From Thioclava nitratireducens (lineage in GTDB: Bacteria > Pseudomonadota > Alphaproteobacteria > Rhodobacterales > Rhodobacteraceae): a DNA stretch of 64,000 nt. The stretch covers positions 2,963,501 through 3,027,500 of the forward strand of contig NZ_CP019437.1 of the NCBI RefSeq assembly GCF_001940525.2. The letters run 5' to 3'. The position numbers were made by a program, and so were the translations under genes. Positions 17,968 through 26,724 of the stretch are shown here, one piece after another (position 1 is the stretch's first letter; each line of letters opens with the position of its first letter). The notes below the pieces were generated by a model. The model saw only the letters and a program-made list of their open reading frames with translations, was not told where the DNA came from and did not search any database.

Positions 17968-18491
17968 GCGAGCACCTGTGCCGCCATCCGCCCCCTCTTG
18001 CCTTCGATCACCCGAAGGCACACCGCTTCGCCGGGGCTGAGATCGGCGAAGCCCGACCGACGCAGAACTTCCATGTGAATGAAAATATCCTCTTCGTTTT
18101 CGAAGATGTTGGCAAAGCCGAATCCCTTGGCCTTTTCAAACCACTTCACCCTAGCCGGCTCCAGCGGCAGGGCCGCGATATCGTCGAAACTGTTGTCACC
18201 CAAATCTTCGATCGGCGCGACGGGCTCGCCTTCCGGGGGTAAAATCTCCAAGACCTCGACCGCCTGCGCGCCGCGCGGGGTCAGCTGCATCTGGACACGA
18301 ATCCGTGCGCGGTCAGCAATCGAGCCCTGGCCGAAATTGCGAAGCACATTCGCGTGTAGAAGGATATCCGGCCCCCCTTCGCCATCGACGATGAAGCCGA
18401 ACCCTTTGACTGGGTCGAACCATTTAACGGTGCCGGTGACTTCGCGAGGCTCGGCCTCCGACTCCCCCAGCATCTTCCATCCCGTTTGCAT
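17937..18491 (-). CDS. Double cold-shock-domain protein
   Basis: The 184-residue protein carries two cold-shock domains. The first (~residues 18-85) has GTVKWFDPVKGFGFI with the RNP1-like aromatic motif and DILLHANVL; the second (~112-178) has ARVKWFEKAKGFGFANI and DIFIHMEVLRRSG. A linker of about 25 acidic/proline residues joins them. Such CSDs bind single-stranded RNA or DNA and melt secondary structure. The double-domain form is common in alphaproteobacteria. Its 3' end overlaps the DUF192 gene. I see no obvious long cold-regulated leader: only about 120 bases separate it from the upstream pdxH stop. Confidence 0.93.
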   Translation of the reverse strand: MQTGWKMLGESEAEPREVTGTVKWFDPVKGFGFIVDGEGGPDILLHANVLRNFGQGSIADRARIRVQMQLTPRGAQAVEVLEILPPEGEPVAPIEDLGDNSFDDIAALPLEPARVKWFEKAKGFGFANIFENEEDIFIHMEVLRRSGFADLSPGEAVCLRVIEGKRGRMAAQVLAWDAGLKSGR

Positions 18492-18612
18492 ACTTCGGGC
18501 TTTCCTGTTCGCATTTCCGCCCGCACCTCACTCAGGAGATGCGGTATTCACGCGACACTTCAAGAGAATTCTCAAAGTTTCAAGACCCTATGCAATTCAC
18601 GAAGCGCGAGTT

Positions 18613-19236
18613 TCAGGGGTTTAGGCGGGTCACTTCCCACGCATCGGCAAGGGTTTGCCGGCTCCAACGGAAACGATCGTGAAGGCGAAATGCGCCGTCC
18701 GCCCAAAATTCCAACTCCAAGGGCTTGATTCTGAACCCTCCCCAGAAAGGCGGTCGTTCCGGATTTGTGCCATGACCCGCCGTCACCTTCGCGACCTCCG
18801 CCATCAGCGCGCTGCGCGAGCTCAGCGGCTCACTTTGTCGCGAGGCCCAGGCCCCGAGACGCGATTTCAAGGAGCGCGACTTGTAATAGACATCGGCCTG
18901 CGGCCCTTCCTCGCGCTCAACCATACCGCGAACCCGAATCTGGCGGCGCAATGACTTCCAATGCATCACGAAAGCAGCTTTTCCGGCGCTCTCGATCTCC
19001 TGCGCCTTCACCGATCCGTAGTTGGTGTAGAAGACGAACGCCCCGCCCGAGGGCATGTCGCGCCCCTCTATTTCCTTGAGGAGAACCATGCGCGCATTGG
19101 GCAGCCCGTCCGGATCGACCGTCGCCAGCGCTATCGCATTGGGATCGTTGATCTCGGTCTCTTCGGCTTCGCTCAGCCAAGCCTGCGCGATCGCGAATGG
19201 ATCGTCGCCCGCGAAAATTCCGGTTCTGTCACTCAT
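18613..19236 (-). CDS. pdxH: Pyridoxamine/pyridoxine 5'-phosphate oxidase
   Basis: From the ATG at 19236 ([10 protein letters not shown]) the product is 207 residues. It matches FMN-dependent PdxH, which makes pyridoxal 5'-phosphate in the last step of vitamin B6 synthesis and salvage. Diagnostic segments are the FMN/phosphate-binding [13 protein letters not shown] and [26 protein letters not shown], and the C-terminal [19 protein letters not shown]. It is divergent from fabI, with a 165-base gap holding both promoters. Confidence 0.96.
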   Translation of the reverse strand: MSDRTGIFAGDDPFAIAQAWLSEAEETEINDPNAIALATVDPDGLPNARMVLLKEIEGRDMPSGGAFVFYTNYGSVKAQEIESAGKAAFVMHWKSLRRQIRVRGMVEREEGPQADVYYKSRSLKSRLGAWASRQSEPLSSRSALMAEVAKVTAGHGTNPERPPFWGGFRIKPLELEFWADGAFRLHDRFRWSRQTLADAWEVTRLNP

Positions 19237-19401
19237 ACTCGCCTCCAGTCTGGCCCGTCGCATGGCACACCGTGCCCAACGCTCCGATCGGCAACACGAT
19301 CCACACGATCATGCTTGACCGGAGGTCAGTAGCCTTGATGCGTCTTCACCTTTCGCCTAAAGCATTCGGACTTACCAGAGCGAAGCGGGGGGCAACCTGA
19401 C

Positions 19402-20223
19402 ATGTCGAACAACCTGATGGCGGGCAAACGCGGGCTGATCATGGGCCTTGCGAATGACAAATCCATCGCCTGGGGCATCGCCAAGGCCCTCGCGGATGCG
19501 GGAGCGGAACTCGCCTTCTCGTTCCAGGGCGAGGCGCTCAAGAAGCGCGTGGGACCGCTGGCCGAACAGCTCGGCTCCGAGATCCTCGTCGAATGCGACG
19601 TCGCCAACGGCGACTCGATCAAGAGCCTTTTCGAGACGCTTCGCACGCATTGGGACAGCATCGATTTCGTCGTCCACGCGATCGGTTTCTCCGACAAGTC
19701 GGAGCTGCGCGGGCGCTATGTCGACACCTCGCGCGACAACTTCAAAACCACGATGGACATCTCGGTCTATTCCTTCACCGCAGTGTGCAAGGAAGCTGCT
19801 GCGATGATGAACGAGGGCGGCTCGCTGCTCACGCTGACCTATTACGGTGCCGAGCAGGTCATGCCGCATTACAACGTGATGGGCGTGGCGAAAGCGGCGC
19901 TGGAAGCCAGTGTGATGTATATCGCAGAGGACCTCGGCAAGGACGGAATCCGCTGCAACGCGATCTCCGCCGGTCCGATCAAGACGCTCGCGGCTTCGGG
20001 CATCGGCGATTTCCGCTACATCATGAAGTGGAACGAGCTGAACTCGCCGCTGCGCCGCAACGTGACGCAGGAAGAGGTCGGCAAGGCCGCGCTCTACCTG
20101 CTCTCCGATCTCGGCTCCGGCACCACCGGCGAGACGCTGCATGTCGACGCGGGCTATCACGTCGTGGGCATGAAAGCGGTCGACGCGCCCGATATCGACG
20201 TGGTCACCAAGCGGAAGGAATGA
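19402..20223 (+). CDS. fabI: Enoyl-[acyl-carrier-protein] reductase (NADH)
   Basis: The 273-residue short-chain dehydrogenase catalyses the last reduction of each fatty-acid elongation cycle. The N terminus GKRGLIMGLANDKSIAWGIA is the FabI-type NAD-binding loop, and the catalytic pair is in YNVMGVAK (Tyr-x6-Lys, the FabI spacing), preceded by TYYGAEQVMP. SAGPIKTLAASGI is the substrate-loop motif. The LysE-family gene begins 1 base after its stop (TGAG ATG), so they are probably co-transcribed. Confidence 0.97.
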   Translation: MSNNLMAGKRGLIMGLANDKSIAWGIAKALADAGAELAFSFQGEALKKRVGPLAEQLGSEILVECDVANGDSIKSLFETLRTHWDSIDFVVHAIGFSDKSELRGRYVDTSRDNFKTTMDISVYSFTAVCKEAAAMMNEGGSLLTLTYYGAEQVMPHYNVMGVAKAALEASVMYIAEDLGKDGIRCNAISAGPIKTLAASGIGDFRYIMKWNELNSPLRRNVTQEEVGKAALYLLSDLGSGTTGETLHVDAGYHVVGMKAVDAPDIDVVTKRKE

Positions 20224-20224
20224 G

Positions 20225-20842
20225 ATGACCCTCGCGGCCCTCACCGCGATCTATTTCGTGCATCTGGCCGCGGCGATGTCGCCGGGGCCAGCTGTGCTGC
20301 TGGCCGCGCGCACGGGACTGCGCGACGGGTTCCAGCGCGGCATCTGGCTCGCACTCGGGATCGGCTTGGGCGCGGTTATCTGGGCGGCGGCGGCCCTGTT
20401 CGGTCTCGCCCTCGTCTTCAAGATCGCCCCTGCCCTGCTTACCACGCTGAAAATCGCCGGCGCGGCCTATCTGCTGTGGCTCGCATACAAGATGTGGCGC
20501 CATGCGGACGATCCGATGGACGATGAGATTCCCGACCTGCCCCGCACCCGCTCGGCTCCGCGTCTGATCTGGCTCGGCATCTCGACCCAGCTCGCCAACC
20601 CGAAACCCGCCGTATTCTTCGGCACCGTCTTCCTGACCTTCATCCCGCCCTCGGCGCCCGCATGGGCCTATGCCGCGATCCTCGGCATCGTGATGTTCAA
20701 CGATGCGGGATGGAACGTCATCGTCGCGCGGATATTCTCGCTCGAGAAGACGCGCGCGGCCTATCTGAACCTGAAAACCGTGATCGAGCGCTGCTTCGGC
20801 GGCCTGCTGGCGCTGCTCGGTCTGAAACTCGCTCTGAGCTGA
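20225..20842 (+). CDS. LysE/RhtB-family amino-acid exporter
   Basis: The 205-residue inner-membrane protein has about six transmembrane helices and the family hallmark [15 protein letters not shown] near the N terminus, where the Pro-Gly-Pro turn is conserved. Members export amino acids or their analogues such as lysine, homoserine or threonine. The substrate cannot be deduced. The conserved second half has [19 protein letters not shown]. It sits between fabI and gpt with very short gaps, suggesting a small operon. Confidence 0.92.
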   Translation: MTLAALTAIYFVHLAAAMSPGPAVLLAARTGLRDGFQRGIWLALGIGLGAVIWAAAALFGLALVFKIAPALLTTLKIAGAAYLLWLAYKMWRHADDPMDDEIPDLPRTRSAPRLIWLGISTQLANPKPAVFFGTVFLTFIPPSAPAWAYAAILGIVMFNDAGWNVIVARIFSLEKTRAAYLNLKTVIERCFGGLLALLGLKLALS

Positions 20843-20853
20843 GGAGACCCCCG

Positions 20854-21360
20854 ATGTCCGATCGTCTGCCGCATGAAAAAGGCTTCCACGTCAGCTGGGA
20901 CCAAATCCACCGGGACGCCCGTGCGCTGGCATGGCGCCTCGACGGCAAGGGGCCGGGCGACGGCAGCTGGCGCGCCGTGGTAGGCATCACCCGTGGCGGC
21001 CTCGTTCCGGCGGCGATCGTCGCGCGCGAACTGGACATCCGCACGGTCGATACGATCTCGGTCAAAAGCTACAACCATCAGGAACAACGCGAAGCGCAGG
21101 TCATCAAGCCCACGCAGGAGAGCCTGATGGAAAACGGCGGCGAAGGCGTGCTGATCGTTGACGACCTCGTCGATACCGGCAACACGCTGAAGCTGGTGCG
21201 CGACCTCTTCCCGAAGGCGCAATTCGCCACAGTCTACGCCAAGCCGATGGGCGCACCGCTGGTCGACACCTTCATCACCGAAGTCAGCCAGGACACTTGG
21301 ATCTTCTTCCCCTGGGACATGGCGCTGCAATATGTGCAACCCTATCGCGGCACGGACTGA
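20854..21360 (+). CDS. gpt: Xanthine(-guanine) phosphoribosyltransferase
   Basis: From the ATG at 20854 behind GAGGAGA the product is 168 residues. It converts xanthine or guanine plus PRPP into the nucleotide in purine salvage. The PRPP-binding loop is [17 protein letters not shown], the substrate region ends with DTWIFFPWD (the aromatic base-stacking motif of Gpt), and [17 protein letters not shown] is the N-terminal family motif. It lies 11 bases after the LysE-type gene. Confidence 0.95.
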   Translation: MSDRLPHEKGFHVSWDQIHRDARALAWRLDGKGPGDGSWRAVVGITRGGLVPAAIVARELDIRTVDTISVKSYNHQEQREAQVIKPTQESLMENGGEGVLIVDDLVDTGNTLKLVRDLFPKAQFATVYAKPMGAPLVDTFITEVSQDTWIFFPWDMALQYVQPYRGTD

Positions 21361-21363
21361 TCA

Positions 21364-21882
21364 GTGCGGTTCGGCGCACCCGGAACCCCTCTCGGGCGGT
21401 TCCTGCACTGGCTTTTCGAGGTCAGCCTGATCATCAAGGCGATCTTCGAGATTGCGGAAACGCTGTCCGGCCTCGCGCTTCTCGGGCTGCCGAAGAATGC
21501 GGTCTTCGACGCCGCGCATTGGCTGACCGCGCGCGAGCTGCGCGAGGATCCCAATGACCGCATCGCCAATGCGTTCCTCAACGCGGCCCATCACTTCTCG
21601 ATCCAGACTCAGGATTTCTACGGCTTCTACTTCACCAGCCACGGCTTGCTGAAGCTGGTCGTGGTGATCCTGCTGATCCGCGGACTGATCTGGGCCTACC
21701 CGATGGCGATCGTGATGATGACCGGCTTCGTGGCCTACCAGATGTATCTCTACAGTCTGAACCATGGCGCGGGCATGCTGGCGCTGACGGTGCTGGATCT
21801 CGTGGTCATCGCGCTGACCCTACGCGAGTGGTATGTGCGGCACAGCTTCGCATGGCGCAACCACCATGAGGGACGCAGCTAG
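21364..21882 (+). CDS. DUF2127 family membrane protein
   Basis: The 172-residue protein starts at GTG 21364, three bases after gpt. It has about four transmembrane segments: residues ~12-38 (LFEVSLIIKAIFEIAETLSG), ~85-105, ~112-130 and ~140-158. The middle loop FYFTSHGLLKLVVVILLIRG is characteristic of DUF2127, a family of unknown role. The tight spacing places it at the end of the fabI-lysE-gpt run. Confidence 0.85.
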   Translation: MRFGAPGTPLGRFLHWLFEVSLIIKAIFEIAETLSGLALLGLPKNAVFDAAHWLTARELREDPNDRIANAFLNAAHHFSIQTQDFYGFYFTSHGLLKLVVVILLIRGLIWAYPMAIVMMTGFVAYQMYLYSLNHGAGMLALTVLDLVVIALTLREWYVRHSFAWRNHHEGRS

Positions 21883-21912
21883 GGCGCGCTGCCCCCTTCT
21901 CTGCCTCCGTTT

Positions 21913-21992
21913 GCGCCTCACCCCCGGATATTCCCGACAAGAGAAAGCGCAGCCCCTTCTTCTCGATCCAAATATCCCCACCGGAGGCTCCC
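21913..21992. repeat. Dispersed intergenic repeat, two units in inverted arrangement
   Basis: Unit a (21913-21948) reads GCCTCACCCCCGGATATTCC and continues into AAGAGAAAG. Unit b (21956-21992), on the other strand, reads GGAGCCTCCGGTGGGGATAT then TTGGATCGAGAAGAAG. The two face each other and could fold into a hairpin. Related units occur at 33732, 38876 and 63630. Confidence 0.6.
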
Positions 21993-22052
21993 GCCTCTTG
22001 CCAAGCGCGCGGCGCTCTGCTGATCTCGCGCCGATCAGCCAAGAGGACCTTC

Positions 22053-23234
22053 ATGCCCCATCCGCTCAACCCCGCACTCGCCGCCACCTTCCCGCCCCCG
22101 GTCATGGAGGCGCGGCGCTGGCTCGACGGGGTCGAGTTCACCGCCGATCGCCCGCTGATCAATGTCTCGCAGGCAGCCCCCGTCGATCCGCCGCCCGAGG
22201 CGCTGCGCCAAGCCATCGCCGAAGCCGCGCTGAATGATCCGCAGGCGCATCTCTACGGCCCTGTTCTGGGCCTTCCCGATCTGCGCGCGGAACTCGCGCA
22301 TCAATGGTCGCTGGCCTATGGCGGCGAGGTCGCGGCGCGTCAGGTCGCGATCACCCAAGGCTGCAATCAGGCGTTCTGCGCGACGCTGGCCACGCTCGCA
22401 GGCCCGGGCGACGAGGTGATCCTGCCGACGCCTTGGTATTTCAATCACAAGATGTGGCTCGACATGGCGGGCGTGCACACGGTGCCGCTCGCCCCCGGCG
22501 CGGGGCTACTGCCCGATCCCGAGGAGGCCGCCGCGAAGATCACCGGCAAGACCCGGGCGATCGTGCTCGTCTCGCCCAACAACCCGGGCGGGGCGGAATA
22601 TCCGGCCGAGCTGCTGCGCGCCTTCGCCGATCTGGCCAAGCGTCACAAGCTCGCGCTGATCGTGGACGAGACCTATCGCGACTTCGACTCGCGCAATGGC
22701 GCTCCGCATGACCTGTTCTCCGATCCCGACTGGCCGGACTATTTCATCCATCTCTATTCCTTCTCGAAAGCCTATCGCCTGACTGGGCATCGCGTCGGCG
22801 CCATCGTCGCAGGCGAGGCGCGCCTCGCAGAAGTGGAGAAATTTCTCGACACGGTGGCCATCTGCCCCTCGCAGCTTGGTCAGATGGCAGCGCTGTGGGG
22901 GATGGTTCACCTGTCGCAATGGGTCGCGGGCGAGCGCGAGGAAATCCTGCGTCGCCGCACCGCGATGGAGGCGGCCTTCGCCGATCTCGAAGGCTGGAAG
23001 ATGCTGGGCTGCGGCGCCTATTTCGCCTATGTCACCCATCCCGATCCGCGCCCCTCTCCTGATTTCGCGCAGGCTCTGGTGCGCGAGGCGGGCGTGCTGA
23101 TGCTGCCCGGCACGATGTTCATGCCACAGGGCGCAAACGGAGCCGCGCAGCAGATGCGGATCGCCTTCGCCAATGTCGACAGTGACGGGATCGCGGCGCT
23201 GCGCGACCGGCTGGCGAGCCTCGCGCGCAGCTAG
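22053..23234 (+). CDS. Class I/II pyridoxal-phosphate aminotransferase
   Basis: The 393-residue product is a fold-type I aminotransferase. Visible motifs are QGCNQAFCATLATLAGPGDEVI, the PLP-contacting VSPNNPGGAEYP, the aspartate in LIVDETYRDF and the Schiff-base lysine in YSFSKAYRLTGHRVGAI. The closing arginine region is MRIAFANVD. It interconverts an amino acid and a keto acid; the substrate is not clear from sequence or from the neighbouring gene. A repeat element separates it from the upstream operon, so it likely has its own promoter. Confidence 0.93.
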   Translation: MPHPLNPALAATFPPPVMEARRWLDGVEFTADRPLINVSQAAPVDPPPEALRQAIAEAALNDPQAHLYGPVLGLPDLRAELAHQWSLAYGGEVAARQVAITQGCNQAFCATLATLAGPGDEVILPTPWYFNHKMWLDMAGVHTVPLAPGAGLLPDPEEAAAKITGKTRAIVLVSPNNPGGAEYPAELLRAFADLAKRHKLALIVDETYRDFDSRNGAPHDLFSDPDWPDYFIHLYSFSKAYRLTGHRVGAIVAGEARLAEVEKFLDTVAICPSQLGQMAALWGMVHLSQWVAGEREEILRRRTAMEAAFADLEGWKMLGCGAYFAYVTHPDPRPSPDFAQALVREAGVLMLPGTMFMPQGANGAAQQMRIAFANVDSDGIAALRDRLASLARS

Positions 23235-23298
23235 CCTTGCAGGCCAGTAATCAAAGCCCTAAACAGCGCCAAAAGACAATTCCCGAGGAGGACCCCCG

Positions 23299-25140
23299 AT
23301 GAAGATGCGCAGCCACGGCAAGAGTGTCGTCGTCTGGATCTTGCTGGCCATGCTGATCCTTGGTCTCGGCGGTTTCGGGCTACGCAGCTTCTCCGGTTCG
23401 GCCAAGTCGGTCGGCGCGGTCGGCGAGACCAAGATCACCGTGGACGATTACGCTCGCGCGCTGCGTCAGGAAATGCAGCAGCGCTCGCAGCAGCTTGGCC
23501 AGGCGGTGACGATGGCGCAGATGAAGGCGTCGGGCGCGGACCAGCGGGTGCTGGGCAAGCTGATCGGTCAGGCCGCGATCGGTGAGGGCGCGCGGCGTCT
23601 TGGCGTCTCGGTCGGCGACAAGCAGCTGCAGCAGAAGATCTACGACATCCCGGCCTTCCAGAACGCCTCGGGCAAGTTCGACCGCGAGACCTACAAGTTC
23701 GCGCTGCGCCAGCAAGGCTATTCCGAGCAGCAATTCGAAGCGCAGCTGCGCGACGATCTCGCCCGCTCGATCATTCAGGGCGCAGTCGCGGGCGGCGTGG
23801 ATGCCCCCAAGCCCGTCGTGGATGCCTATACGCAATATGTAGGCGAGAAGCGCGGCTTCACTTGGGCGGAAGTGACGGAGAGCGATCTGACCAAGGCGAT
23901 CCCGGATCCGACGGACGAGCAGCTCAAAACCTATTACAACGACCATATCGATCAGTTCACCGCGCCCGAGACGCGTGACATCACCTATGCATGGCTGACG
24001 CCTGAGATGCTGGCCGACAAGGTGAAGATCGACGACGCCACGCTGAAGGCCGAATACGAGCGTCGGATCGACGAGTTCAAGCAGCCCGAAAAGCGCCTCG
24101 TGGAGCGTCTCGTCTATTCCGACATGGATGCCGCGAAAGCCGCTAAAGCCAAGCTGGACGGCGGCGCGACCTTTGCCGATCTTGCGAAGGATCGCGGCCT
24201 GACGCTGGACGATGCCGATCTGGGCGACGTGACTCGCGACGATCTGGGCAAGGCCGCCGACGCGGTCTTCTCGGCCGAAAACAACACCGTGGTCGGCCCC
24301 GTCGAGACCGATCTGGGCCCGGCGCTGTTCAAGGTGAACGGCATCATCGATGCACAGGAGACCTCGTTCGCCGACGCGCGCGACGAACTGGCGGGCGATG
24401 CCGAGGCCGAGAAGGCGCGCAACGAGATCGGCAAGATGAGTGAAAACCTGCAGGACCGTCTGGCCGGAGGCGCGACTCTGGAGGAGATGGCCAAGGAAAC
24501 CGACATGGAGCTTGGCCAGATCGGTTTCACCGCCGACAGCACCGACGGCATCGCGGGCTATGACGAATTCCGCAAGGCGGCGAACGAGGCGACGACCGAC
24601 GCCTATCCCGAGCTGCAGACCCTGTCGGATGGCGGCGTCTTCGCGTTGCGCCTGAACAAGATCGTGCCGCCCCAGCCCAAGCCCTTCGACGAGGTGAAGA
24701 GCGACGTGGCCGATGCGTGGCGCGCCGATCAGGTCGTGCAGGCGGAAGAGGCCCGCGCCAAGGAGATCGTCTTTGCGGTCGAGGGCGGCAAGTCGCTGGG
24801 CGAGACCGGCGTGCTGACCACCAAGGTGGCGAGCATCGGGCGCGGCGGCTATTCCGACGAACTGCCGCCGCCCGTGGTCTCGAAGGTCTTCAAGACCGAA
24901 CCGGGCAAGCCGGCGCAGATCACCGCCAGCGGCAAGGTCTATGTCTTCGTCACCGACAAGGTCATCCCGGCGGATATGGAAGATGCTGACACCAAGCTGA
25001 TCTCGGGTCAGATCGGCAAACAGCTGTCGAACTCGCTGGCCAATGACCTGCTCAATTTCTACGCGACCGCCGTGGAGTCGGAGGCCGGGCTCGATCTCGA
25101 CAGCCAGACCGTGACCGCGGTGCAGTCGCAGATGCAGTAA
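23299..25140 (+). CDS. Periplasmic peptidyl-prolyl isomerase/foldase, PpiD/SurA type
   Basis: The 613-residue protein has a single N-terminal membrane anchor (VVVWILLAMLILGLGGFGLRSF) followed by a SurA_N-like chaperone domain (~35-190), a parvulin-like domain (~245-365) with QPEKRLVERLVY and FADLAKDRGLTL, and a second helical chaperone half. It resembles PpiD, the membrane-anchored foldase that helps exported proteins leave the Sec translocon. It is preceded by a GAGGAGG ribosome site. trpE begins 12 bases downstream, an arrangement I regard as usual in Rhodobacterales. Confidence 0.92.
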   Translation: MKMRSHGKSVVVWILLAMLILGLGGFGLRSFSGSAKSVGAVGETKITVDDYARALRQEMQQRSQQLGQAVTMAQMKASGADQRVLGKLIGQAAIGEGARRLGVSVGDKQLQQKIYDIPAFQNASGKFDRETYKFALRQQGYSEQQFEAQLRDDLARSIIQGAVAGGVDAPKPVVDAYTQYVGEKRGFTWAEVTESDLTKAIPDPTDEQLKTYYNDHIDQFTAPETRDITYAWLTPEMLADKVKIDDATLKAEYERRIDEFKQPEKRLVERLVYSDMDAAKAAKAKLDGGATFADLAKDRGLTLDDADLGDVTRDDLGKAADAVFSAENNTVVGPVETDLGPALFKVNGIIDAQETSFADARDELAGDAEAEKARNEIGKMSENLQDRLAGGATLEEMAKETDMELGQIGFTADSTDGIAGYDEFRKAANEATTDAYPELQTLSDGGVFALRLNKIVPPQPKPFDEVKSDVADAWRADQVVQAEEARAKEIVFAVEGGKSLGETGVLTTKVASIGRGGYSDELPPPVVSKVFKTEPGKPAQITASGKVYVFVTDKVIPADMEDADTKLISGQIGKQLSNSLANDLLNFYATAVESEAGLDLDSQTVTAVQSQMQ

Positions 25141-25151
25141 GGAGGCCCGTC

Positions 25152-26663
25152 GTGGTCGCTCTCTCCCCCTCTTTCGAGGCGTTCGAGGAACGCTGGGCCA
25201 AGGGTGAAAATCAGTTGGTCTACGCCCGGCTCGCGGCCGATCTGGACACGCCCGTCTCGCTGATGCTCAAGCTCGCCGAGGCGCAGCCGAATTCCTTCAT
25301 GCTGGAATCGGTGACCGGTGGGGAGGTGCGCGGACGCTACTCGATCGTCGGCATGAAGCCTGACGTGATCTGGGAGTGCCGGGGCGAGCAGGCGCGGATC
25401 AACCGCTCGGCGCGCTTCGACGAGGCATGGGAAGATCTTCCGGGCCACCCGTTCGATAGCCTGCGGGCGCTGATCGCGGAGAGTCGCATCGACATGCCCG
25501 ACGATCTGCCTGCCGCGGCGGCGGGTCTGTTCGGCTATCTCGGCTATGACACGATCCGGCTGGTGGAGAAGCTGCCGAACGTGAACCCCGATCCGTTGGG
25601 CGTACCCGACGCGATGCTGCTGCGCCCGTCGGTCGTGGCCGTACTCGACGGGGTGAAGGGCGACGTGATCATCTGCGCGCCGGCCTTCCAGTCGGCCGGT
25701 CTGTCGGCGCGCGCCGCGTATGCGCAGGCCGCCGAGCGCGTCTCGGATGCGCTGCGCGATCTCGACCGCACGCCGGTCGAGAGCCGGGATCTGGGCGAGA
25801 GCCTGCAGGTCGGCGAGATGCGCTCGAACTTCACCAAGGAGGGCTACATGTCCGCCGTGGAGACCGCGAAGGATTACATCCGCGCGGGAGACATCTTCCA
25901 GGTGGTTCCGGCGCAGCGCTGGTCGGCGCATTTCCCGCTGCCGCCCTTCGCGCTTTACCGCAGCTTGCGACGCACCAACCCCTCCCCCTTCATGTTCTTC
26001 CTGAACTTCGGAGGCTTCCAGATCGTGGGCGCGTCGCCTGAAATCCTCGTGCGGGTCCGCGAGGGCGAGGTGACGATCCGCCCGATCGCGGGCACCCGCC
26101 CGCGCGGGGCTACCCCTGCCGAGGACAAGGCGCTGGAAGAGGATCTACTGGCCGACAAGAAGGAGCTGGCCGAGCACCTGATGCTGCTCGATCTCGGTCG
26201 CAACGATGTCGGCCGCGTCTCGAAGATCGGCTCCGTGCACCCGACCGAGAAGTTCATCATCGAGCGATACAGCCACGTCATGCATATCGTCTCGAACGTG
26301 GTGGGCGAGCTCAGCGACGATCAGGACGCGCTCTCGGCGCTGCTGGCCGGTCTGCCCGCGGGCACTGTCTCGGGCGCGCCCAAGGTTCGCGCAATGGAAA
26401 TCATCGACGAGCTGGAGCCCGAGAAGCGCGGCATTTATGGCGGTGGCGTGGGCTATTTCGCGGCCAATGGCGAGATGGACATGTGCATCGCGCTGCGCAC
26501 GGCGGTGGTGAAGGACAAGACGCTCTACATTCAGGCGGGCGGCGGCGTGGTCTATGACAGCGACCCCGAGGCGGAATGGCAGGAGACGGTCAATAAGTCC
26601 AAAGCGCTGCGCAAGGCCGCCGAGGATGCGGGGCTGTTCGTGGCGACACGCGGCAACGGCTGA
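25152..26663 (+). CDS. trpE: Anthranilate synthase component I
   Basis: The 503-residue enzyme converts chorismate plus ammonia, delivered by TrpG, into anthranilate, the first step of tryptophan synthesis. The N-terminal regulatory half carries FMLESVTGGEVRGRYSIVG, where the LLES-like loop binds feedback tryptophan. The catalytic half has AGDIFQVVPAQRW, FLNFGGFQIVGASPEILVR, RPIAGTRPRGATP, LDLGRNDVGRVS and GTVSGAPKVRAMEIIDELEP. It starts at GTG 25152 behind an AAGGAGG site, 12 bases after the foldase gene. It is not adjacent to trpG: a convergent deacetylase gene separates them. Confidence 0.97.
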   Translation: MVALSPSFEAFEERWAKGENQLVYARLAADLDTPVSLMLKLAEAQPNSFMLESVTGGEVRGRYSIVGMKPDVIWECRGEQARINRSARFDEAWEDLPGHPFDSLRALIAESRIDMPDDLPAAAAGLFGYLGYDTIRLVEKLPNVNPDPLGVPDAMLLRPSVVAVLDGVKGDVIICAPAFQSAGLSARAAYAQAAERVSDALRDLDRTPVESRDLGESLQVGEMRSNFTKEGYMSAVETAKDYIRAGDIFQVVPAQRWSAHFPLPPFALYRSLRRTNPSPFMFFLNFGGFQIVGASPEILVRVREGEVTIRPIAGTRPRGATPAEDKALEEDLLADKKELAEHLMLLDLGRNDVGRVSKIGSVHPTEKFIIERYSHVMHIVSNVVGELSDDQDALSALLAGLPAGTVSGAPKVRAMEIIDELEPEKRGIYGGGVGYFAANGEMDMCIALRTAVVKDKTLYIQAGGGVVYDSDPEAEWQETVNKSKALRKAAEDAGLFVATRGNG

Positions 26664-26680
26664 GCACCGTCACCACAGGC

Positions 26681-26724
26681 GAAAATGGAAAACGCGGGCT
26701 TACTGGCCCGCGTTTTCCATTTTC
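26681..26724. terminator. Bidirectional terminator with perfect 18-bp stem, overlapping a coding end
   Basis: GAAAATGGAAAACGCGGG (26681-26698) pairs perfectly with 26707-26724 around an 8-base loop, and both flanks are A- or T-rich as needed for intrinsic termination in either direction. The right arm lies inside the last codons of the convergent deacetylase gene (its stop is at 26700-26702). Confidence 0.8.
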
